From Oscillospiraceae bacterium (GTDB taxonomy: Bacteria; Bacillota; Clostridia; Oscillospirales; Oscillospiraceae): a stretch of 60,221 nucleotides of DNA. A program made the translations under genes and the position numbers. The stretch is taken from contig JAGAMC010000005.1 of NCBI GenBank assembly GCA_017624915.1, positions 1 through 60,221 on the forward strand. Direction: 5' to 3'. This document shows, piece after piece, positions 40,901 through 47,800 of this stretch. Each line of letters opens with the position of its first letter. Within the stretch, counting starts at the first letter, position 1. The notes under the pieces were generated by a model. That model was not told the origin of the DNA. It saw nothing but the letters and a program-made list of their open reading frames with translations, and did not search any database.

Positions 40901-41884
40901 ATGAAGAAGAAACTGTTTGCACTGATCATGGCTGCGGTCATGATGCTGTCCGTGACTGCCTGCGGCGGCAAGGGCGGCGACGAGACCATCAAGCTGAACA
41001 TCGGCTACATGCCCAACTACGGTTCCCTGTGGTCCGTGACCACCGCCATGGAGAAGGGGTATTTTGAGGAAGCCGGCATCGAAGTGACTCTGTGGGAGTT
41101 TGCTGACGGCCCCACCATCATCAACGCCATGGAATCCGGCAAGATCGACATCGGCTACATCGGCCACGGCGCTCACAAGCTGTGCATCCAGGGCAAGGCC
41201 AAGATCTTCGCTCTGTCCCACATCTCCAACGGTGACGCCGTCATCGGCAAGGCCGGCATCGACTCTCTGGAAGCTCTGAAGGGCAAGATCGTCGGCTACA
41301 CCGCCGGAACCTCCAGCGAGGACATTCTGAAGAACGCTCTGACCAAGGCGGGCCTTTCCATGAGCGACATCACCGCCATGGAAATGGGCGCTGAGAACCT
41401 GACCACCGCTATGCTGTCCGGCTCTCTGGACGCCTGCGCCTGCTGGTCCCCCAACAGCCTGAAGATCCTGGAAGAGATGGACGGCGCCACCAAGCTGGCT
41501 GACAACGTTATGTTTGCCGATACCAGCGTTTCTCTGGCCTCCTGGATCGTGCTGGACAAGTATGCCGGTGAGAACGCCGACAAGATCCTGACCTTCACCA
41601 AGGCTCTGTACAAGGCCATGGACTACGCCGCTGACGGCAACTACGAAGAGGTTGCCGGCTATGTGGCCAACCAGACCAAGACCGACAAGGACTCCGTCTA
41701 TGCTCAGCGCGGCGACGCCGACTGGCTGACCGGCGAGGAAGTTGCCGCCGGCGCCGCTGACGGCACTGTTGAGGCTTACTACAAGACCCAGCAGAACAAC
41801 TTCCTGGCTTCCGGTGCTGTGACCGAGGAAGTTCCCGTTGCTGACTATGTCATGCTGGACAACATGATCCAGGCCGGCAAGTAA
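40901..41884 (+). CDS. Substrate-binding lipoprotein of the SsuA/TauA family
   Basis: 327 residues with lipobox LSVTAC (Cys20). The body is of the NMT1/SsuA type: LNIGYMPNYGSLWSVTTAME, EKGYFEEAGIEV, MESGKIDIGYIGHGAHKL and GKIVGYTAGTSSED. Sits after the ATPase, completing the importer. The last gene of the operon, with very regular codon use suggesting high expression. A strong terminator follows. Ligand unknown; the locus suggests a sulfonate or sulfate ester. Confidence 0.92.
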   Translation: MKKKLFALIMAAVMMLSVTACGGKGGDETIKLNIGYMPNYGSLWSVTTAMEKGYFEEAGIEVTLWEFADGPTIINAMESGKIDIGYIGHGAHKLCIQGKAKIFALSHISNGDAVIGKAGIDSLEALKGKIVGYTAGTSSEDILKNALTKAGLSMSDITAMEMGAENLTTAMLSGSLDACACWSPNSLKILEEMDGATKLADNVMFADTSVSLASWIVLDKYAGENADKILTFTKALYKAMDYAADGNYEEVAGYVANQTKTDKDSVYAQRGDADWLTGEEVAAGAADGTVEAYYKTQQNNFLASGAVTEEVPVADYVMLDNMIQAGK

Positions 41885-41903
41885 ACCATAGGCTCAGACA
41901 AAC

Positions 41904-41937
41904 AAAAAGCGCTCGCGGGCAACCGCGAGCGCTTTTT
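41904..41937. terminator. Terminator between importer operon and TauE-like gene
   Basis: AAAAAGCGCTCGCGG / CCGCGAGCGCTTTTT around a short loop; works both ways. Confidence 0.9.
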
Positions 41938-41947
41938 ATGTTGTTGT

Positions 41948-42733
41948 TCAGCAGTAGCGGAAGAAGTTGTAACAGCAGATGGCCATGATGACGACCAGAA
42001 GACCCAGAAACAGCTTGCTGACGGATTGACTGTCGATTTTTTTGTTGATCTTTCTGCCCACGGCACCGCCCAGTATGCCGCAGCACACCATGCAGGCGAA
42101 CAGGACGGGAGGGAACTGGGGGACTTTGCCGCTGCACAGGGTAAGCAGCAGACTTGCAAGCTGGGACAGCAGGATGATGTACAGGGAGTTCTGGGCTGCG
42201 GTTTTGGTTTCCATGGAAAAGAAGAAGTACAAAACCACCAGATTGATCGGCCCGCCTCCGATCCCGAGGAAAGAGGACATGACGCCAAGGGCCAGACCGA
42301 TCATAATGCACACGCCGGGGTTTTTCACGCGGATGGTGGGGATGCGGGCCTTGTTGGCGGTATAGATCGCGGTTGCCAGCGTGATGGCAAGCAGAGCCGC
42401 AGCCTGTACGGCACCTACGGTGTCCGGGTGCTCAAACAGTCCTTTCACCACATCGAACAGCTGCTTGCCCGCAAGACCCCCCGCCGCCGCGCCTATGCCC
42501 AGCCAGGTGCTTGTGCCCTTTTCGATGGCGGACTCGTGGGCCAGCTGCGCCTTCAGCACGGAGTATGCGGTCATGGACAGCACGATGCAGCCGGACATAA
42601 AGCTGATGGTGCTGACGGGGTACAGACCAAATGCGTCAAGAACGGGCTTGATGATGACGCCTCCGCCGATGCCGCAGATGCAGCCGACCACCGAGGCGAG
42701 GAAACTGACCAGAATAAACAGGATAGATGCCAT
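41948..42733 (-). CDS. TauE/SafE family anion exporter
   Basis: 261-residue membrane protein of about eight helices. The family's paired Gly-rich motifs are ICGIGGGVIIKPVL in helix 1 and SFLGIGGGPINLVVLY in the second half. TauE/SafE proteins export sulfite, sulfoacetate or other sulfur anions. Next to a sulfatase and Tau-type importer it probably discharges sulfite or sulfate freed in the cytoplasm. It is convergent with the importer operon. ATG at 42733 with GGGGGATGAG upstream; 12 extra N-terminal codons are rejected. Confidence 0.9.
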   Translation of the reverse strand: MASILFILVSFLASVVGCICGIGGGVIIKPVLDAFGLYPVSTISFMSGCIVLSMTAYSVLKAQLAHESAIEKGTSTWLGIGAAAGGLAGKQLFDVVKGLFEHPDTVGAVQAAALLAITLATAIYTANKARIPTIRVKNPGVCIMIGLALGVMSSFLGIGGGPINLVVLYFFFSMETKTAAQNSLYIILLSQLASLLLTLCSGKVPQFPPVLFACMVCCGILGGAVGRKINKKIDSQSVSKLFLGLLVVIMAICCYNFFRYC

Positions 42734-42868
42734 AAACTCATCCCCCGGATAAAAGAGTGTACTGCGCACGGCGCGCAGATGGGATGCCGCACATGATTAT
42801 ACCATATGGATCGGAAAACTGCAAAGGCGCAATATTTTTATGGTCCGGAAGAAAGTTTGTAAAAAGGG

Positions 42869-42896
42869 TTGCAATTGCAAAAAAGGGTGGTATAAT
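42869..42896 (+). promoter_or_regulatory. Promoter of the aldolase-domain gene
   Basis: TTGCAA (42869-42874), 16-bp spacer, TATAAT (42891-42896). Confidence 0.65.
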
Positions 42897-42939
42897 ACAA
42901 AAAACACTTTAAAGCATTGAAGTAAAAGGAGAAACACCC

Positions 42940-43911
42940 ATGAGACGCGGAAATTTGATGAGTGTCCGGGAGGACGTCAAGCTGCTGGATGCCACGATCC
43001 GGGACGGCGGTCTATGCAACAACTTCGAATTTACAGATGAATTTGTCACCGAACTCTATAAGACCAATATTAAGAGCGGCGTGGACTATATGGAGTTCGG
43101 CTACCGGGCCAGCCGCGAGCTGTTTCGGGAGGAGGACTTCGGCAAATGGAAGTTCTGCAAGGAAGAGGATCTGCGTGCCATTGTTGGCAGCAACATATCC
43201 GACATGAAGATCTCAGTCATGGCCGATGTGGGCCGCTGTGATTACAGGAAAGACTTTCTGCCCAAAAGCGAGAGCGTTGTGGATATGGTGCGTGTGGCCA
43301 GCTACATCCACCAGATCCCTGCGGCCATTGAGATGATCGAGTATCTCCATGAGCTGGGGTATGAGACCGCCTGCAACATTATGGCCGTTACCCAGGCCAG
43401 CAGTGAGCAGATCCAGTCGGCGCTGGAGATGCTGTGCCGGTCCAGCGCGGATGTGATCTATCTGGTGGACAGCTACGGGGCGTTCTTCCCGGAAAATGCC
43501 TCTGAGCTTGCGAAGGTATATGTGGCGGCAGCGGATAAGGCGGGCAAACGGGTGGGGTTCCACGCTCACAACAACCAGAGCCTTGCCTTTGCCAACACCA
43601 TTGAAACCCTGTCCTACGGCGTATCCTATCTGGACGCCACGGTGCAGGGTATGGGCCGGGGTGCGGGAAACTGCGCCACGGAGCTTCTGCTGGGCTTTTT
43701 GAGAAACCCCAAGTACAACCTGTACAGCATCCTCACCTTTATTGAAAAGCACATGATCCCTCTGCGTCAGCAGGGGATCGTGTGGGGGTTTGATCTGCAG
43801 TATATGTTTACCGGCCAGCTCAACCGCCACCCCAGAGAGGCAATCCAGTTTACCAACGACCAGCGCAAGGACTACTGCGAATTTTATAAGTCTCTGCTGG
43901 ACCATCTTTGA
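42940..43911 (+). CDS. HMGL-like aldolase-domain protein
   Basis: 323 residues with a DRE-TIM (HMG-CoA lyase-like) barrel. VKLLDATIRDGGLCNNF near residue 15 provides the first metal ligand and the catalytic Arg; VGFHAHNNQSLAFAN near 205 provides the two metal-binding His; TVQGMGRGAGNCATELLLG near 235 is conserved. It resembles 4-hydroxy-2-oxovalerate aldolase but lacks the C-terminal communication domain. It probably cleaves a 4-hydroxy-2-oxo acid. AAAGGAG lies before the ATG. A single gene; similar proteins occur in nucleotide-sugar or O-antigen loci, so the substrate is open. Confidence 0.82.
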   Translation: MRRGNLMSVREDVKLLDATIRDGGLCNNFEFTDEFVTELYKTNIKSGVDYMEFGYRASRELFREEDFGKWKFCKEEDLRAIVGSNISDMKISVMADVGRCDYRKDFLPKSESVVDMVRVASYIHQIPAAIEMIEYLHELGYETACNIMAVTQASSEQIQSALEMLCRSSADVIYLVDSYGAFFPENASELAKVYVAAADKAGKRVGFHAHNNQSLAFANTIETLSYGVSYLDATVQGMGRGAGNCATELLLGFLRNPKYNLYSILTFIEKHMIPLRQQGIVWGFDLQYMFTGQLNRHPREAIQFTNDQRKDYCEFYKSLLDHL

Positions 43912-44074
43912 TCCCGGGCAGAGTCAGACAAACCAAACATTGATTGTGGACATTGCGCGTAGGGTATGATATTATTATAAAAGAGCAAACCCTGCAAGGA
44001 GACCTTGTATTATATGTGCAGGGGCAATCGGGACGACCCTGCGGGTCGTCTAAGAAAAAAGGAGTGTCGTGTTT

Positions 44075-44452
44075 ATGAAAGCCAGATTTTATGTTTGCCG
44101 CCATTGCGGGAACCTGATCGGTATGATCAATGATTCCGGTGTGCCGGTTATCTGCTGCGGAGAAAAGATGGAGGCTCTGGTCCCTAACACCGTGGAGGCC
44201 AGCAGCGAGAAGCATCTGCCTGTGGTGACCGTGGAAGACGGTGCCATCAATGTCAACATCGGCAGTGTGGACCATCCTATGGTCCCTGAGCATTATATTG
44301 AATGGGTCTACGTCCAGACTGCGAACGGCGGTCAGCGCAAAGCCCTGAAGCCCGGTGATGAGCCCAATGTATCCTTCTGTCTGGGCGATGACAAGGCTGT
44401 TGCCGTCTATGCCTACTGCAACCTCCACGGGCTGTGGATGACGGAACTGTAA
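44075..44452 (+). CDS. dfx: Desulfoferrodoxin (superoxide reductase)
   Basis: 125-residue two-iron protein. The N-terminal desulforedoxin-like centre uses YVCRHCGN and the CC pair in VICCGEKM. The catalytic neelaredoxin domain has the ligands in SEKHLPV, SVDHPMVPEHYIEWV and YCNLHGLW. Reduces superoxide to peroxide in anaerobes. ATG at 44075 with GGAG 10 bases upstream; GTG at 44069 is too close. A small hairpin (GGACGACC / GGGTCGTC, about 44031-44052) lies just before the ribosome binding site. Confidence 0.93.
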   Translation: MKARFYVCRHCGNLIGMINDSGVPVICCGEKMEALVPNTVEASSEKHLPVVTVEDGAINVNIGSVDHPMVPEHYIEWVYVQTANGGQRKALKPGDEPNVSFCLGDDKAVAVYAYCNLHGLWMTEL

Positions 44453-44881
44453 GACTCTGTAAGCGTGTCGCCTGCCGGCATCAGCCGGCAGGCGACATAT
44501 CATATGCGGGGGGGCGCAAACGGGATGTGGTGTCTGATATCCTTCCCGGAAGGGATTACTAACCCTGCCTGCTGCCATGCTGGCATGGTTTGCAGTGCTG
44601 ATTTACTGCCGACCATCTATCTGATCGATTCCGAGGGCTGCAAGACGTGGGGGATAGACGGACAGACCGGGGCGCAACATGATAATGGAAAAATAACCAA
44701 AAAAGAACGCCGTCCATATGGACGGCGTTCTTGCTTGCCTGACAGGGGTGAATCAGCGCTTGGAGAGTTCTGACAGACATTTCGTAAGATGGTGAAACGG
44801 TAAAAAGCCTTGTAAATACTGCTTTTTTGTTTTTATAAAACCGCAAATCGTATCGAAAAACAAAGTGCGGTCAGGAAACGA
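44453..44881. other. Gene-free stretch after desulfoferrodoxin
   Basis: Contains a hairpin after the dfx stop (TGTCGCCTGCCGGC / GCCGGCAGGCGACA, about 44465-44497). There is a perfect 28-bp palindrome at 44704-44731 (half AGAACGCCGTCCAT) whose A-rich left flank makes it a terminator for leftward transcription. A GCAAATCG/CGATTTGC inverted pair lies at 44843-44850 and 44879-44886. I see no credible gene. Confidence 0.5.
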
Positions 44882-45837
44882 TTTGCGACTGATTTGCGAC
44901 AACTACCACAGAACAATAATTTTAATATTTCCTATATTCTCAGCCCTCTTTTTCTTATGCTTCGCCCCTTGCTTTTATATGATGATATAAAAACAAGAAA
45001 AGAGTGGGAAGCGTTTTATCACCAGAACGAAGCCTTTTTTCAGTCCCACCACGAACGTTTCAAGAAAGCCGTTTTATTTGCTTCATACAAGAAGAATATT
45101 ACTTGTACCGCTGATTATGGTACAAAGGAAGTAATCCCCTCAGAAAACATACATAACCTCTCACAATCGTTTTTTGGCGAAAGATTGATTGAGGAAATAG
45201 ACCAAGACTATTCGCCTGTATATGACCTTGTAAAAGACGTATTTGCTTTTGAAGATGGATATAAAGCCAGACTACACAAAGTAATCCTTGACCAAATATT
45301 TAGACTATACTCAATTCAAATAAGAGTTTTTGATGATAAAGGAGCTTGGATAAAAGCTGCCACATACGATGAGTTCATTAAGAAGTGTGAAACTCAAAAA
45401 TATCACATTGACTTAGTTCCCATGCATAGAAAGAACAGCTATTATAAAGTCTTTGAGGAATACGATATTGTTCCATCTGTATATGGTGACTTTATAAGTG
45501 AAAATGCCTGTGAGCAAGAGTTTGGCAAGAAGTTCTTTGTCAATCTTGGGTTCGCTCTTTCCCTTAATCTTACTCTCGTTGAAAAACTGCTGAATTATAA
45601 TGGCTACTCCATAAAGAACAAGTCACGACAGTTTGATATTATCTGTGAAAAAGCCTTTCGTATTGGTTTTGGCAGGGATTATACTATTGCCCTGATAGAT
45701 AAATACAATGCGGAGCAAAGGAAAAAACACACCGTTTATAAAGCAGTTCCAAACATAATAAAGGAAAAGAGAAACAAAAAATCAGTTGCGACAAAATGAG
45801 CAGAAAAATCTTGCGGTTTGCGACAGATTTGCGACAA
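44882..45837. mobile_element. Small AT-rich insertion between 20-bp direct repeats
   Basis: TTTGCGAC(T/A)GATTTGCGACAA occurs at 44882-44901 and 45817-45836, with one mismatch, and each copy is itself two TTTGCGAC units. The ~0.93 kb between holds one AT-rich gene whose composition is far from the neighbouring core genes. There is no transposase or integrase, so it would be a non-autonomous element or a deletion remnant. Recombination sites of tyrosine integrases can look like this; target-site duplication by a transposase is rarely this long. Confidence 0.55.
44957..45799 (+). CDS. AT-rich hypothetical protein of a small insertion
   Basis: About 280 residues from the first ATG. No family recognised. 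The N-terminal half is charged and aromatic (TRKEWEAFYHQNEAFF). The C-terminal ~70 residues (LTLVEKLLNYNGYSIKNKSR, FDIICEKAFRIGFGRDYTIA) resemble a helical tail seen in many Firmicute accessory proteins of unknown role. The frame is open upstream into the direct repeat, there is no ribosome binding site before the ATG, and the 5' end may be truncated. Composition is very unlike its neighbours, which points to horizontal transfer. Confidence 0.6.
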   Translation: MLRPLLLYDDIKTRKEWEAFYHQNEAFFQSHHERFKKAVLFASYKKNITCTADYGTKEVIPSENIHNLSQSFFGERLIEEIDQDYSPVYDLVKDVFAFEDGYKARLHKVILDQIFRLYSIQIRVFDDKGAWIKAATYDEFIKKCETQKYHIDLVPMHRKNSYYKVFEEYDIVPSVYGDFISENACEQEFGKKFFVNLGFALSLNLTLVEKLLNYNGYSIKNKSRQFDIICEKAFRIGFGRDYTIALIDKYNAEQRKKHTVYKAVPNIIKEKRNKKSVATK

Positions 45838-45848
45838 ACGAGAAAAAG

Positions 45849-45881
45849 AAAACCCCGAAACCATAGTAGTTTCGGGGTTTT
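45849..45881 (-). terminator. rplM-rpsI terminator
   Basis: Arms AAAACCCCGAAAC and GTTTCGGGGTTTT with a T run on the minus strand, 14 bases beyond the rpsI stop. Confidence 0.85.
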
Positions 45882-45894
45882 GTTGTAAGAGTAA

Positions 45895-46299
45895 TTATCT
45901 CTTGGAGAACTGAGGAGCGCGACGGGCGGCCTTCAGACCGTACTTCTTACGCTCCTTCATACGAGGATCGCGGGTCAGGAAACCGGCGGCCTTCAGAGCG
46001 GGACGGTTGTTCTCGTCCACCAGCAGCAGGGCGCGGGAGATACCGTGACGGATGGCGCCGGCCTGGCCGGTCACACCGCCGCCGGTAACGGTGGCAACAA
46101 CGTCCACCTTGCCCAGGGTGTTGGTGGTGTTCAGGGGCTGACGGACGATCAGCTTCAGGGTCTCCAGACCGAAGTAGTCGTCGATATCACGGCCGTTGAT
46201 GGTGATAGCGCCGGTGCCGTTGGGGAACAGGTGCACGCGGGCCACAGAGGACTTGCGGCGGCCGGTGCCGTAGAAATAAGGCTTCTTACTCTTATACAT
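45895..46299 (-). CDS. rpsI: 30S ribosomal protein S9
   Basis: 134 residues, normal length. [20 protein letters not shown] at the start, [20 protein letters not shown] in the middle, and the extended basic tail [14 protein letters not shown], which reaches the P-site tRNA. Second gene of the conserved rplM-rpsI operon, 14 bases after rplM. Confidence 0.98.
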   Translation of the reverse strand: MYKSKKPYFYGTGRRKSSVARVHLFPNGTGAITINGRDIDDYFGLETLKLIVRQPLNTTNTLGKVDVVATVTGGGVTGQAGAIRHGISRALLLVDENNRPALKAAGFLTRDPRMKERKKYGLKAARRAPQFSKR

Positions 46300-46313
46300 T
46301 CTCGTTTACCTCC

Positions 46314-46745
46314 TTAGCCGACGACCCAGGTCTCGGGCTTCTGGGCAGCGTGCTCGTGCTCGCCGCCGCGATAGATCTTCAGGCGGGTGAGAGAATCCTT
46401 GCTCAGAACGTTCTTGGGCATCATGCCGCGAACAGCCACCTTCATGGCCAGCTCGGGCTTCTCCTTCATGAGGGTGCGGTACTGAACTTCCTTCAGGCCG
46501 CCCACCCAACCGGAGTGGGTGCGGTAGTACTTCTGCTCCAGCTTCTTGCCGGTCAGAACAGCCTTCTCCGCGTTGATGATGATGACGAAGTCGCCGCAGT
46601 CGGCGTGGGGAGTGTACTCGGGCTTGAGCTTGCCGCGCAGCAGGTCAGCGGCGGCAGCGGCGGTCTTGCCCAGAGGCTTGCCGGCGGCGTCGATGACGTA
46701 CCACTTGCGAGTGATGTTCCCCTTGTTTGCCATAAAAGTGGACAT
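46314..46745 (-). CDS. rplM: 50S ribosomal protein L13
   Basis: 143 residues. KWYVIDAAGKPLGKTAAAAA, YTPHADCGDFVIIINAEKAV and RGMMPKNVLSKDSLTRLKIY are the family landmarks. The start is the ATG at 46745, 8 bases behind GGAGG; the earlier in-frame ATG overlaps that ribosome binding site. Transcribed with rpsI from a consensus promoter and preceded by a structured leader. Confidence 0.97.
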   Translation of the reverse strand: MSTFMANKGNITRKWYVIDAAGKPLGKTAAAAADLLRGKLKPEYTPHADCGDFVIIINAEKAVLTGKKLEQKYYRTHSGWVGGLKEVQYRTLMKEKPELAMKVAVRGMMPKNVLSKDSLTRLKIYRGGEHEHAAQKPETWVVG

Positions 46746-46759
46746 AGGTGAAACCTCCA

Positions 46760-46828
46760 TTGCTTTCTATCTTCAAATATTGCTGCAAACAGAACAGACG
46801 CTCCCCTCGTTCAAGCGGAGCATGTTGC
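46760..46828 (-). promoter_or_regulatory. Candidate L13 leader RNA
   Basis: Between the promoter and rplM the transcript can fold into an outer stem (TGCAACA with TGTTTGCA) and an inner stem (GCTCC with GGGAGC). Firmicute rplM-rpsI operons often carry a leader bound by L13 for autoregulation, and this stem-in-stem shape fits. Not tested against a covariance model. Confidence 0.5.
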
Positions 46829-46857
46829 ATTATAGTATCCCGGCACGGAACTGTCAA
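46829..46857 (-). promoter_or_regulatory. rplM-rpsI promoter, perfect sigma-A consensus
   Basis: Minus strand TTGACA (46857-46852), 17-bp spacer, TATAAT (46834-46829): all twelve consensus bases and ideal spacing. Confidence 0.9.
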
Positions 46858-47038
46858 CCACTTTTTTGAATTTTTTTATTTAAAAAGCATAATGCTCTTG
46901 AAATCTTGTATTTACTCGTTATAACTCTTGAAATCTCACTTTTAATTTTTGTTTTTTGTGGGGCGCTTTTTTGCAAAAGCAGTACTTTTTATGTTAAAAT
47001 TGCTTTTGCAAATATTCCCTTCGGGAGGAGCCGAAACC

Positions 47039-47800
47039 ATGAGAAAGATCCTGTCCCTTGTCCGCCGGTGTGTGGAGGACTATGATATGATCAAACCGGG
47101 CGACCGCATCGCTGTGGGCGTGTCCGGGGGAAAGGACTCGCTGGTGCTGCTTATGGCGCTGGCCCGGCTGCGCGAATTCTATCCCGTGCCCTACACCGTG
47201 GAGGCCATCACCCTTGATATGGGTCACGCGGACGGGCGGGAGGGGATGGACTTTTCCCCGGTGGCCGCCCTATGTAAGGAACTGGATGTGCCATATACCA
47301 TATTAAATAGTGAGATCCACCACATTATTTTCGATCTGCGCAAGGAGAAGAACCCCTGCTCCATGTGCGCCAAGATGCGCCGTGGGGCGCTGCACAACGC
47401 GCTGGTGGAGCGGGACATACACAAGATCGCTCTGGGACACCACTATGACGACGCGGTGGAGACCTTTATGCTCTCGCTGGTGTACGAGGGGCGGCTGTCC
47501 TGCTTCCAGCCGGTGACCTGGCTGGACCGCACGCAGGTCACCCAGATCCGCCCCCTGCTCTACTGCAGCGAGGCGCTGGTGCGCAACACCGCAAAGCGGC
47601 TTGATCTGCCGGTGGTGCACAACCCCTGCTCCGCGGACGGCAATACCCGGCGGCAGGAGATGAAGGATCTCATCTATGAACTCAACGGCCGCTATCCCGG
47701 CCTGAAGGACCGGATATTTGGCGCCATGCAGCGTCTGCCCCTGCCGGAGTGGGGACCTGTCAACCCCAGCGGCCGACCCATCCGTGACGAGGAGGAATGA
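47039..47800 (+). CDS. TtcA-family tRNA 2-thiolation ATPase (PP-loop)
   Basis: 253-residue cytosolic enzyme of the adenine nucleotide alpha-hydrolase group. The PP-loop is AVGVSGGKDSLVLL (~residues 25-38). A CxxC (NPCSMCAKMRRGAL, ~residues 108-121) and a later Cys (VHNPCSADG) are the ligands of the iron-sulfur cluster in TtcA proteins. LGHHYDDAVETFML is the second conserved block. It thiolates cytidine 32 of certain tRNAs in characterised relatives. ATG at 47039 with GGGAGGAG upstream. The stop overlaps the next start, so it opens the operon 47039-52391. Confidence 0.85.
   Translation: MRKILSLVRRCVEDYDMIKPGDRIAVGVSGGKDSLVLLMALARLREFYPVPYTVEAITLDMGHADGREGMDFSPVAALCKELDVPYTILNSEIHHIIFDLRKEKNPCSMCAKMRRGALHNALVERDIHKIALGHHYDDAVETFMLSLVYEGRLSCFQPVTWLDRTQVTQIRPLLYCSEALVRNTAKRLDLPVVHNPCSADGNTRRQEMKDLIYELNGRYPGLKDRIFGAMQRLPLPEWGPVNPSGRPIRDEEE

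Noticed and set aside
44894-44956. TTG at 44894 as start of the AT-rich gene
   Set aside because: It lies inside the direct repeat and has no ribosome binding site; the extension is only an open read-through.
45817-45899. rpsI 3' end as the integration site of the AT-rich insertion
   Set aside because: The direct repeats do not include rpsI codons; the gene and its terminator are intact on one side of the repeat only.
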